From: Escallonia rubra
Taxonomy: Eukaryota > Streptophyta > Magnoliopsida > Escalloniales > Escalloniaceae
Length of the DNA stretch: 64,000 nt
Assembly (NCBI GenBank): GCA_033065855.1
Contig: JAVXUO010001305.1
Coordinates: 434,001 to 498,000, forward strand
Direction: 5' to 3'
The position numbers were made by a program, and so were the translations under genes. Of the stretch, positions 1 to 10,077 are shown in pieces; position 1 is the stretch's first letter, and the number at the start of each line of letters is the position of its first letter. The notes under the pieces are model-generated. The model saw nothing but the letters and a program-made list of their open reading frames with translations. It had not been told where the DNA came from and ran no database searches.

Positions 1-1427
1 ATCACATAGTCCAAAAAGATTTGATAACAAATCAGAATAACATATACGAAGGCAATTTGATGAATTGGGTTTCCAAAAGAAATCCCTTACCTCAATTCAA
101 GCTATGCGCACTGTTAAGCAATCTCGTTCAGATCTTTTGATTTAACCTATATTGGCAAACTATTTATCAGGATACGATTTAAAATATGGTGTTATAAACT
201 CGATATTAACTTCCTAAACAGTTCTCATCCCAACTCTCAAAATAAGCTAACTACAAGCGGTTCATTTATGGCAAATAGAGATTTCTCAAAAACGGAAAAC
301 ATATACGTTGTATGTACACTAGATAGATAAAAAGGTCACTTACATAATGCTACGCAGTTCCCCAATCAAAATCTCCGGAGCAGCGACCATGCTACTACAT
401 CTGGCTCAAAGAACCGTCAATGCCATTCTTTTCTTCTCTATATGTAGTTATCAATGTTACTAAGCATCGCCTTTGTGGCTTTGCTAAGTGTTACCCTGCA
501 TTGCATGTGTGGTTCTACAAATTTACTCATATTCAATATCATCTGTATCGTTTACATTGTATTCAAAATTATTTTTATTGATATCTTATTTAAGGGATTA
601 AGTTGAATCTCTTCCCATGTTGTCATTGAAATAAAATATGTAAATCGTTTGTATCCATCTATTGAAATTTGAGGGACCTTATTGAGCTCTAAAAAACTCA
701 GCCCTTTTTATGTTCTCTTCTGCAGGTAATAACCAACAATAGATTGCATTGGGTATGTATTAGAGCCGAACGAGGGAAAGAGAGTTTGAGTTTTATTCTT
801 GGTCATTAGAACCCCTGCGTAGGTCAGTGCTATTATTTAAAATTTTTGACTTAGACTTGATGCTTCAATTATAATAGTACACTAAGAGTATTATCTGTTT
901 TGATTGTGTAGTTGCTCTAACTGGCTGGTGATATTATATTGGTTGTGTTTGAGAGTATTATTGTCTTAGTGTAAATGATCGAGTGAATGTTAACGTTCCA
1001 GAAATTCCGGGATGTCACAAACAAATATGATGATGTGTCGCAAAATTGACTCATAATTCTAAATTTGGAATCATGTACACCAATACATGCAAAAAAAAAA
1101 ATCAAAGCGAATATGACTTACGAATAAAGATCTTTATTTTCTAGTTACGGAAATAATGTACAAAGTGAATTTGACTTAATTTCTAAAAACATTTTAAAAT
1201 ACCGACATGGAAATTTACTTAAGAAATTAATTCCAATAACTATAATACGAATATAGGATTATGTATTTGCAACGAATTCAAGTTATAATTAGGAGAAGAG
1301 TTGTATGATCTAGCGATCCTTATGCATTTAAAATTTCTAAAGCTCCAGTTTTACGATAGTTTTCTTACACCAATATGTCCGTAATTGAAATTTAAAATTA
1401 AACTTCAGTTATATGATAGTTTCAACG

Positions 1428-1428
<1 letters not shown>
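1..1428. other. AT-rich intergenic flank, no gene seen
   Basis: No convincing coding region, RNA gene or element boundary was seen. The last ~100 bases (about 1327-1428) are the left part of a diverged duplicated segment whose second copy lies at about 10743-10850. That makes this the pre-insertion flank of the MULE cluster that follows. Confidence 0.5.

Positions 1429-1500
<72 letters not shown>
1429..1500. repeat. (TA)n microsatellite at MULE-cluster left edge
   Basis: About 36 TA units with one TTT interruption near 1457. It ends exactly where the terminal sequence GGTCGTGATCC of the first short element begins, so it looks like the insertion target. Confidence 0.9.
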
Positions 1501-1502
<2 letters not shown>

Positions 1503-1655
1503 TCGTGATCCATTACTAGCGCTGGCTGTCCACGCGCGAGAATGGATGTCCATATCACGCGCCACGACCGCCATTTTTTTCACCGTCCGCTACATAATGT
1601 AACGGACGGCCAGATCGCGCTGGCAACTTGTCAGCGCTAGTAATAGATCACAACC
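1501..1655. mobile_element. short palindromic MULE-related element (left satellite)
   Basis: A 155-bp non-coding element. Its left end GGTCGTGATCCATTACTAGC is matched in inverted orientation by its right end (GGTTGTGATCTATTACTAGC read inward). It contains the family hairpin GTCCGCTACA / TGTAACGGAC near 1585-1608. It also has a stretch around 1611-1629 (CAGATCGCGCTGGCAACTT) that is nearly repeated in the right terminal repeat of the adjacent large MULE. It is flanked by TA repeats. It is best read as a deletion derivative or MITE of the same MULE group. No coding capacity. Confidence 0.75.
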
Positions 1656-1682
1656 CCCATATATATGTGTGGGGGGGGGGGG

Positions 1683-1930
1683 GGGGTTGATCCGTTGATA
1701 ACGCGGGCAAAATAGAAGAAGTTCTCAGATCTTTTTTTTTAAAGATTGTCAGCCATCCGCGACACTGTACAGCGGACGTGATTTTTTTACCAAAAAGCCC
1801 CTCCCATGCCGTCCGCTACACAGTCTAGCGGACGACTTTTTGCCTGACGGTTGTCAAGCCAGTCCATATCCCCCCTAACAGTTGTCACATCTTGTCCCCA
1901 CGCTAATCGTCCACTACACAGTGTGGCAGA
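1683..1930. repeat. MULE-1 left terminal inverted repeat
   Basis: Matches the reverse complement of about 9480-9867, including the terminal TGATCCGTTGATA block, a poly-T tract, TTTTTTTACCAAAAAGC, GCCTGACGGTTGTCA and CCCCCCTAACAGTTGTCACA. It contains several copies of the element palindrome GTCCGCTACACA / TCTAGCGGAC or its variants (1752-1778, 1820-1844, 1909-1930). Confidence 0.8.
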
Positions 1931-1939
1931 CTACTTGGC

Positions 1940-2066
1940 AGATATACCCCAAATCCCCTAATTCCCATCTCTTTTTCTATTCTCATCTACTTGAGATCCA
2001 CTTGCTTCCATTTTCAGCTTCCTTCAAGCTTCAAGTAACACTTGCTTCAAGTTTCACTCAAGTAAG
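1940..2066 (+). promoter_or_regulatory. probable leader exon and splice donor of MULE-1 transposase
   Basis: Just inside the left terminal repeat a pyrimidine-rich leader ends with AGTAAG|GTAAGTTTGTG, a strong plant 5' splice site with GT at 2067. The transposase start codon follows 430 bp later at 2497, after AT-rich intron-like sequence. By analogy with MULE-2 this would be an untranslated first exon. The expected 3' splice site next to the start reads TTTCACAATG, so its AG may be mutated. The promoter itself is inferred; only a weak TATA-like GATATAC is seen near 1939. Confidence 0.5.
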
Positions 2067-2496
2067 GTAAGTTTGTGAATGTTGATGTTTTCTTTATGGG
2101 TTGAATGATGAAGTTTTTTTTTTATTTTTTTTTATGGATATATAGATTTTTTTGGGTTTATGTTTGTAGTATTTATGAGTCTATTTATTCATCAAAGTAA
2201 TTTTAATTTGTGATTTTCAAGAATTAATTTGTTAACTTCAAAAAATTTATTATAGTTAAAAAAGATTATGTTTGTTGTATTTTGGCATGCTAAATTTGTC
2301 TATTCATCTTAGTATTTTTAATTTGTTATGTTTGAGAAATTAATAATTGTTAAATTGGAGAGACGTTTGAGATTATGTTTGGTATATTTGTCATGATAAA
2401 TTGGTATATTCATCAAGGTAATTTTGATTTGATATGTTCAACAAACGTTATTTCATAGTTAAGCGTAATCTATTTATACATAAGTTTTGTTTCACA

Positions 2497-4669
2497 ATGT
2501 CCGATTTCGTTTCAAGCTCCAACACCCCAGTAGATGTTAGTGATCCGTATCTAGGACGAACGTTTCAAACATTGGAGGAAGCCAAATGATTTGGCATTAG
2601 AATAAAGACTACAAGGACAAGCAACATAACAAAAAAAATATGATCTCGCTTATACGAGTGTCATAAGAGCAGACACCCACTGCAAAATGAGACACACGTC
2701 TGTAATGATGACAGTGATGACGAAATAGGATATGCGCGGAGAAGACGGGACTACTTTGCGCGTATGAATTGCCAGGTCAAGATGTTCGTAAGCCATAAAG
2801 CCAAGAAAGATCATTGGATTATTATAAGCTTGGAATTGGCACACAATCACCCGTTAGTAACCCCTTCTAAGGTGAGTCAGATGCATCAACACAAGAAGAT
2901 GGGTAAGGTTGAAAGGAGCTTGATTCACACAATGAGCAATGCGCGGATAGGACCTAAAAACGAGTCGTGTATAACCTCAATGATGCTCAATCCACAATGA
3001 GCCTATTGAAGCGGGTGCAAATAGAGGACCCGTTGTTTACCTTCGATTATAAACTTGATGACCAGCATCAAGTTTCCATAATTTTTTGGGTCGACGGTCG
3101 TTCGAGGCTTGCTTATAAGCATTTTAGGGATAACGTGACTTTCTACACCACATACCGTACCAACAAGTACTCGATGTCGTTCGCTCATTTCATAAGCGTC
3201 AATCATCATTACCACTTCATCCTGTTCGGGTCGCTTTGTTAAGGGATGAGAGCAAGAGTTCTTTTTTATGGTTGTTTAGGGCGTGGCTGGAAGCAATGAA
3301 CTTCCAAGCACCCAAATTTATCATCACCGATCAAGATTTGACAATGAAGAAGGCTATTGCTACCGTCTTCCCAGATACTCGACACAACTTGTACACTTGA
3401 CACATAAGCAACAAATACGCTGAACGTCTGCATCACGTGTATGCAAAATATCCAAACTTTAAACATGATTTTGACAAGTGCATTAACAAGTCATTAACAA
3501 TTGAGGATTTTGAGGAGAGGTGGGAAAATCTTGTTGAGGATTACTCATTGCAAGACCACGAGTGGCTCCAACACTTGTATGAGCTCAAAGAGCAGTGGAT
3601 TGGCATTTACACAAAAAGATATTTTTCTGAGGGCATGAAAACGACGGGCATGAGTGAATCTATGAATGCCTGGTTCGATGGTTATGTGGGTACGGCTACC
3701 AATTTGAAGAGTTTCGTCACGTCCGCCCAAAAAGCATTTGCCTCGTTATTTTTGAAATAAAGGGCTGCAGACTTTGCAAGCACGTACAAACAAAGGAGAA
3801 GGTTGCTTGAGACCCCGTTGGAGCTGAACGGTGCAAAAGTCTATACGAAGGAGATATTCATGCAATACCAAGTGGAGTTGCAAAAATCGGGACGATACAA
3901 TCCAAACAAGGTGGCAAAAAAGTCTACACGTGAGTTCAAGGTTTATTCGCTGATGAATGACCTCGTCCCTGAGAAGCTACGCAGAATGTATACGGTGAGC
4001 CATGACACATTGACGGATTCGGTGACATGTGTTTGCCAGAAGTTTGAGTTCCATGGCATCCAGTGTAGACACATTCTGCGCTTTTTCACCCAGAAGAATA
4101 TCAAGGCAATCCTTGATAAATACGTCCTACCGCGGTGGACGAAGGTTGCAAACAGGTTGCACGGTACCATTGCCTTTTCAGAGCATCCGTATACTGACTT
4201 TCAAAAATCAGAGACATTGCGGTATAATCATTTGGTGACAATGTTTACCCGTTTATCCGTAAAGGGTGCTGCTACAATGACCGGGTATAAACATCTCCTC
4301 GAGATAGCGCAGCAGCAAGTGCCCATCGTCGACACATTTGAAGTAGCTTCGATCAGCAATGGGGTTGACACTGAGCTTACACAGGGATCAGAATATGATG
4401 ACCCGGTTGAGGAAAAGGACAATTATATCCGGCCTTTGGATCCAATTATATCACAAACGAAAGGCCGCAAGAGATCTACACGGATGAAGAGCACTATTGA
4501 ACAAGTAACTCAACCTAAAAAGCTGAGAAGGTGTGCACTGTGCAACAAAATGACCAACCATGACAAGCGGAACCATTACAAGGCACTGGGGATAAGTCTA
4601 GGGGGTTTGTAAGACGAGGATGAAGATGATGCCGAAGATGAGGAAGAAGAAGATGCAGTGGACCTTTAG
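2497..4669 (+). pseudogene. MULE-1 transposase pseudogene (FAR1/SWIM type)
   Basis: Homologous along its length to the intact MULE-2 transposase. In order it shows an N-terminal FAR1-like zinc region (LYECHK, ending LAHNHPLVTPSK), an MULE transposase core (TTYRTNKYSM, FIITDQDL, HISNKYAERL, SESMNAWFDGYV), a SWIM finger (CVCQKFEFHGIQCRH) and a C-terminal CALCNKM..HDKRNH finger with an acidic tail. It is dead for several reasons: in-frame stops after EEAK near 2587 and near 2641, frame breaks near 2950-3240, a stop in the CxxH segment at ~3400, a stop at 3758, and a stop at 4610-4612 before the acidic tail. The first catalytic Asp is replaced by Tyr (TFYTTYRT, ~3139). The longest open piece is 3803-4612. 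Confidence 0.85.
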
Positions 4670-4744
4670 TTGGACTTTTTGTAATAATTTTGTTGTAATA
4701 ATCTTTTGTGAGCCATCAAGTCTCATTTTTTTTTTGTGATTTTT

Positions 4745-5875
4745 TCCTTCCGTCCGCTACACTATACAGTGGACGACGCAGCAGAACCATTAGACTTCAA
4801 CACTTAGAATTTTTTTCGGGCACCTAACATTAGAGTTCAACACTTAGAATTATTTCTAAGTTTTAGGCTGTCCTCCACATAGTATAGCGGACGGTGCAGC
4901 AGAAACATTAGACTTCAACACAAAAAACAAATTTGGGCACCTAACATTAGAGTTCAACACTTAGAATTATGTCTAAGTTTTAGGCCGTCCGCTACATAGT
5001 ATAGCGGATGGTGCAACAGAAACATTAGACTTCAACACTTATAATTTTTTTCGGGCACCTAACATTAGAGTTCAAAACTTAGATTTTTTTTATTATTCAG
5101 ACTATCAGCTATACTATCAAGCGGATGGCCTAACAGAAACATCACTCCTCAACACTTAGTTCTTTGGTTGTTTAGACTGTCCGCTATACTGTCTAGCGGA
5201 CAGACTAAACTCAACACTATTTTTTTGGCCGTTTAGGCTGTCCGCTATACTATATAGCGGACAGACTAGCAAAATCATCAGTTCTCAACATTGTTTTTTT
5301 TTTTTTTGTTGTTTAGGCTGTCTGCTATACTATATAGCAGACAGACTAACAGAATCATTAGTTCTCAACACTTAGTTTTTTTTGCTGTTTAGGCTGTCTG
5401 CTATACTATATAGCAAACAGACTAACAGAATCATCAGTTCTCAACACTTAGTTTTTTTGGCTGTTTAGACTGTCCGCTATACTGTCTAGTGGACAGACAA
5501 ACAGAAACATCAGTCTTCAACACTTAGTTTTTTTGGCTGTTTAGGCTGTCCGCTATACTATATAGCGGACAGACTAACAGAATCATCAGTTCTCAACACT
5601 TAGTTTTTTTGGCTGTTTAGATTGTCCGCTATACTGTCTAGAGGATGGACAAACAGAAACATCAGTCCTCAACACTTAGTTTTTTTGGCTGTTTAGACTG
5701 TCTGCTATACTGTCTAGCGGACAAACTAACCAAAACATCAGTCTTTAACACTTAGTTTTTTTGTTTGTTTAGACTGTCCTCTATACTGTCTAGCGGACGG
5801 CCTAACAGAAACATCAGTCTTCAACACTTAGTTTTTTTGGCTGTTTAGACCGTCCACTACATAATGTAGCGGACT
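4745..5875. repeat. tandem array of hairpin units between MULE-1 genes
   Basis: About 14 copies of an inverted motif of the form TGTCCGCTATACT-TATAGCGGACAG. The first three are spaced ~115 bp apart. The rest are spaced ~73-80 bp apart and separated by a conserved arm (CAACACTTAGTTTTTTTGGC). Cores start near 4751, 4869, 4985, 5099, 5176, 5237, 5318, 5391, 5470, 5546, 5623, 5699, 5777 and 5850. The same palindrome occurs in both terminal repeats, so the array is made of an element-specific motif rather than a random satellite. It sits where the two convergent genes end. Confidence 0.9.
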
Positions 5876-6159
5876 GTGTATCAGTATAGCTACAAAGACA
5901 TTACCTTCATTCTCTTTCCCACCATCAGCCTTTCTCAATGAAGGCAAAAAAACCACACCATAACATTTTTTTACCGGCATGAAACCTATCTTAACAAGGG
6001 CCAAAAATCCATAACACAAATCCACAACATCCACAACACAAATAAACCACCACAACACAAATAAACCACCACACCACAATACATGTCTCAAGAAAAATTC
6101 GATTAAATTGGTATTTAAAATAAAATTTTGTCTTAAAAATAATCATTTACAAGAAGTCA

Positions 6160-9046
6160 TCATTGGGCCTCATCTTGAGCCGAATTCTCGTCCTTAGGCG
6201 GATGTAGAATAAACCTAACTGCTCTAGGCCGGCCTCCATAAATTTGCCAAGCTATTCTATATCTAAGGGCTTCTACTTCTGCTGCACTCTAGACGGCCGC
6301 CTTGAGGCTCTCACCCCGACAAATATAGTCCATGTACATGCAGACGAAGACGCCGCAATCTGAGCTATTAGCTTGCTTGGGCCTTCTCCTCTTCACTCAA
6401 ATTTGGAGCTTCGGCCTCGCCGATACATTTATAGTTCACGGAGAGAGTGGACCATGGCACATACCAGATTCTGTGGAGAAATAAAAAATGGCGTAAGCTA
6501 CGAGTTAACATTTACAATACGCAAATTATAATAAGCATTAAACAACAATTGTAAGATTACCATAGCATCCAACTGGGCTTTGAAAAGCTACTTCACGGGC
6601 ATTTTCTTGGTATCGTCGTGGAGACTGACGAGGATTGGTATGACCCTCTGAGTTGGTTCATAGCAAACCAAGTACCAGTGGTTATTACAGCAAAATGGTA
6701 TTAGGAACAAGTCCGCATCACGGGCGCTCACCGAACTATCCCTATTAAGAAATTCAAGGAACGCATCGGACTGTTCCCACTGTTTCAAGGTTTTCTTCCC
6801 CTTTCCTTCGACCCAAGCCTGTCATGCTGATACGAGCATGCCATGAAAAAATGCATCGATAAAAAAAACACGCGGATACTCATTCCGGGTGTCCTGACTC
6901 CTTAGCATCATAATCTCTACGTAGGCAGAGATCACACTGTTGCTTAACCAATCCCTCTGAGCTAGCGTGGACATTTCCCCTCACGAGCAACTGTAATCCA
7001 TGCCATTCGGGTAATCCACACTATATGACACTTTGTTCTGAGGGGCCCTGGCAAAGTAACGTTGGTGGATTAGCTGGGCTTTTGCCGGTCCTAGGGGCTT
7101 CAACGGATGCCCTTTGCGATAAGCGGGGGGGTCGACCGAGGGATATTGCCCATCGGGGGGGCGACCGGGGGATATTGCCCCGTTGGGAGGAGGGGGGCCG
7201 ACTGGCTCATATTGCCATCCTGGGAGGTTGCCGGGCTGATACTGCCCTCCGGGGGGAGGGGGGAATGTCCCGCCCACGGGACAATAGGCATTGACTCGAA
7301 GATATTGATGCTTGCGAAATGTTAGTCTTGTGTGACTTGACTCTGAGATAGGGGTATTGGTTCCGAGTCCGAAAGCAAAGAAAACGAGGGGACACTGTAA
7401 TCGTCTCATGACGCTTGAGCCTGTCTCGCTACGGAGGGACACCAACTCCCTGGCTTACCCCCGATGTCTGCCCCGAGGGATCACTGTATCCCTCGCTCAC
7501 ATGGGGAGGCTGCCACCCTGGATAGTCCATTCCCAGGGGGACGCCAGCATCGAGTCCCTCATAATGGCGCACAAACTCCCCGCAGCCTTGGGCCAATGCA
7601 TCAGCCCGTTGGCGAAGTTCCAATCCCATGGAATTCACCAAATTCTTCCACTCACTCAGCTTCTGGAAGAAGGCGAACGAGGCATTAACCTACATCCAAA
7701 GAGATAAAAAGCATAACCACAAAACATACGAGATTGAATTTAGAACAAGAATCATTAAATCCAATTAAAAAACATTAGTTGGGCAACTTACGAGATCAAA
7801 TGCCCTACGCTCATCGATTTGGGGGTACCTCTGCCCTCGTTCAAACCTTATTGGGGCTACTCTCTTCCCCGTGATGCGGTACTACCACTCGTTGTACTAC
7901 TCGATGCTGATCACGGGGTCAGGCTCCGACACAATGGCCGCCAGTGTGTCCTGCCAAAAATCCCAAACCTCAATTTCTCGTGCGCACAAGTCGTGCGCAT
8001 TCACCTTGCCAAACCGTCAGACACCCGGTGGATTCCTGTTAACCCTCATATCTGGGGTATCGGCTGGCAACCCCTGCATGCAGTCAAAATGGCGCATTGC
8101 CGGTAGCAATGTATTCATAAGACCACACTTGAGAACAAAGACAAATTATATATAATATCGTCAAATTTTATTGTCCACCGACTAATAAAAAAATATCGAT
8201 AACCTAATCAAGACTTATATGATATACCTGCAACAGCGAGAGACATGCACATATAGCTCTGGAGTCGGGCCTCGTTGCCTTGTGCAATGCTCGGTACATG
8301 TACGCAAGAGTTTCTGCACCCTAGGCATACTCCCCAACCTCTTGCAGGTTACCCAACAACAATAAATATTTGACGCTAACAATATTCTTTGACGTCGTTA
8401 GGAATAAAATTGCCCCCATCACCCACAAGAGGAAAGCCTGTGTGTACAGCACAAGCATCCCATCTGTGTAGTTTTTCGGCAGAACGCTATAGGTATCTAG
8501 CAACCACTTCAACTTTATCCCACCAGTGCGAAATTGATCTTCAGGTATGGAGGTAAAGAAGTCCCTAGCGGCTCTCTGATTCGTTGCTTCTGACAGAGGA
8601 GCAATTACCAGCCGCCCCGTCACCGGTAATCCTAAGATGAACCCTACATTTTCTAGGATAATTGTCATCTCTCCAAGAGGGAAGTGAAACATATTCGTTT
8701 CACTTATCCACCTCTCAACAAGGGCACCTATTAAGTTCCGATCAAGTTGTTGAAAGATTTGCCCGTGCGTCAAAACCCCAAACCCAATTCCACGCATCAA
8801 TTTTTTCTGGTATTTGTTCAATTTTCACAGTCTGAAATTATCGGACACTTCTACTATGTTGAGGAGTGCTCTTTCCTACGAATTAATAAATACAATTTAA
8901 GCAAAACAAACGGTATACAATGTTTGTGAGAATAAGATAGTTGATAAAAATAAGTATCTTACTCCACCATCCCATATGAGCATACTGATATGGTTTGCTT
9001 GGTCATATAATACGGAGGGATCTTTTGGTCCAAGGTTAAAGTCCAT
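6160..9046 (-). pseudogene. MULE-1 PMD-Ulp1 fusion pseudogene
   Basis: Reconstructed exons on the minus strand: 9046-8963 (starts MDFNLGPKDPSVLYD, the PMD leader), 8831-8228 (plant mobile domain: GALVERWISETNMFHFPLGE, NVGFILGLPVTGR), 8127-7792 (PMD C-terminal part), 7689-6561 (PMD tail, a proline-rich linker coded at ~7100-7300, then the Ulp1 N-part ending FLIPFCCNNHWYLV) and 6480-6160 (QANSSDCGVFVCMYMDYI, the Ulp1 Gln and Cys). Introns have GT/AG borders. Ulp1 proteases remove SUMO; PMDs are known from MULE and gypsy proteins. Breaks include a likely one-base shift in an A-run near 8780, a stop at 8321-8323 where other PMDs have Trp, stops in the third exon, and more at ~6815 and ~6265. The domain calls are firm. 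The exon chain is an inference. Confidence 0.75.
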
Positions 9047-9061
9047 TTTTTTTGCAACTGA

Positions 9062-9316
9062 AATTATGGAAAAACGTCAAGTTTGGAAGCTTTTATCAAT
9101 CGCTCGTAAATTACCAACGCTAGCACATGCATAATACATACAACACTAGCACATGCTCAATGCATATATACACACACACACACACACACACATACACGGA
9201 GTTGAATTTTACCAATGCTAGCACATGCTCAATACATAATCAAAACCATGCATAAGACGCAATACTCATAACAACCCAAGATTATGAACAAATAAATTAT
9301 TGGTTTGTGAACTTAC
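9062..9316 (-). promoter_or_regulatory. 5' leader intron of the MULE-1 PMD-Ulp1 gene
   Basis: On the minus strand a donor CAC|GTAAGTTCAC lies at 9316 and an acceptor ATTTCAG lies 16 bp before the ATG at 9046. Further upstream, just inside the right terminal repeat, TATATATATACACAAAA (about 9437-9452) could serve as a TATA box. This mirrors the leader exon plus intron of MULE-2. It includes a (CA)n microsatellite at about 9173-9192. Confidence 0.5.
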
Positions 9317-9479
9317 GTGATTAATTAGACGATTAAAGGATTTCTTGAGAAGAAATTGCGCAGATTTGCTTGTCAACGCCGCTAAAATAATTTGTGAGAA
9401 GAAAGAATGAACACGAGTTTTGAAGTTAGGTTTTTGTGTATATATATATGGACCGTCCGCTACACAATGTAGAGGACAA

Positions 9480-9867
9480 TATTTATTTAAAGCTCATCCG
9501 CTACACAGTGTAGCGGACGGTGGGGAAAAGGACAAAGTAACAATCGTAACAGTCATGGGGGGACATGACTGATGTGACAACTGTCAGGGGGGATGTGGAT
9601 TGTCAGGCAAAAAGTCGTCCGCTACACAGTGTAGCGGACTACTTTTTGCCTGACAGTTGTCAGGGTCAAAAAGTCATCAGCTAGATTGTGTAGCAGACGG
9701 CATGGGAGGTGCTTTTTGGTAAAAAAATCCCGTCCGCTACGTAGTGTCGCAGACGGCTGACAATATTTAAAAAAAAAAGATCTGGGCCGTCCATCCTTTC
9801 AGGATGGACTGCCAGATCGCGTTGGCAACTTCTCCTATTTTGCCCGCGCTATCAACGGATCAGCTCC
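9480..9867. repeat. MULE-1 right terminal inverted repeat
   Basis: Reverse complement of 1683-1930, with two extra blocks: a short hairpin CCGTCCATCCTTTCAGGATGGAC (about 9787-9810) and a second GTCCGCTACA hairpin (9617-9640). The palindromes at 9617, 9672 and 9733 are copies of the element motif. Confidence 0.8.

Positions 9868-9908
<41 letters not shown>
9868..9908. repeat. (TA)n between MULE-1 and the right satellite element
   Basis: About 20 TA units lie precisely between the terminal GGAGCTGATCC (inverted, ending 9867) and the next terminus GGACCTGATCC (starting 9909). Confidence 0.9.
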
Positions 9909-9910
<2 letters not shown>

Positions 9911-10076
9911 ACCTGATCCGTTGCTAGCGCTAGCACCGTCCGCTATATAATGTAGCGGACGGTGAATTATCGTCCGCTATATTATATAGCGGACGGCAAA
10001 ACAGCGCTAGCAACGTGCTAGCACTAGCAACGTGCTAGCACTAGCAACGTGCTAGCACTAGCAATGGATCACGACC
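9909..10076. mobile_element. short palindromic MULE-related element (right satellite)
   Basis: A 168-bp element with termini GGACCTGATCCGTTGCTAGC and, inverted, GGTCGTGATCCATTGCTAGT. It contains two near-perfect hairpins of the family motif (GTCCGCTATATAATGTAGCGGAC type at ~9948 and ~9972). These are followed by about three copies of the 17-bp direct repeat GTGCTAGCACTAGCAAC (10014-10064), itself containing a palindrome. It is followed immediately by (TA)n. It is a sister of the left satellite at 1501-1655. Confidence 0.8.
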
Positions 10077-10077
10077 C

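Larger units (their letters stand above)
1683..9867. mobile_element. MULE-1: 8.2 kb two-gene Mutator-like element, decayed
   Basis: The terminal inverted repeats begin GGGGTTGATCCGTTGATAAC on the left and, read inward from 9867, GGAGCTGATCCGTTGATAGC on the right. Similarity continues inward through ~240 bp on the left (to ~1930) and ~380 bp on the right (to ~9480); the right repeat has extra hairpin segments. Both edges abut TA repeats. Inside are a transposase pseudogene on the plus strand (2497-4669), a tandem array of hairpins (4745-5875), and a PMD-Ulp1 pseudogene on the minus strand (9046-6160). Convergent genes driven from opposite terminal repeats recall MuDR. The broken genes make it non-autonomous now. 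Confidence 0.85.

Noticed and set aside
7025-7707. Plus-strand frames opposite the PMD-Ulp1 linker
   Set aside because: They are antisense shadows of the proline-rich linker and PMD tail, with no domain of their own.
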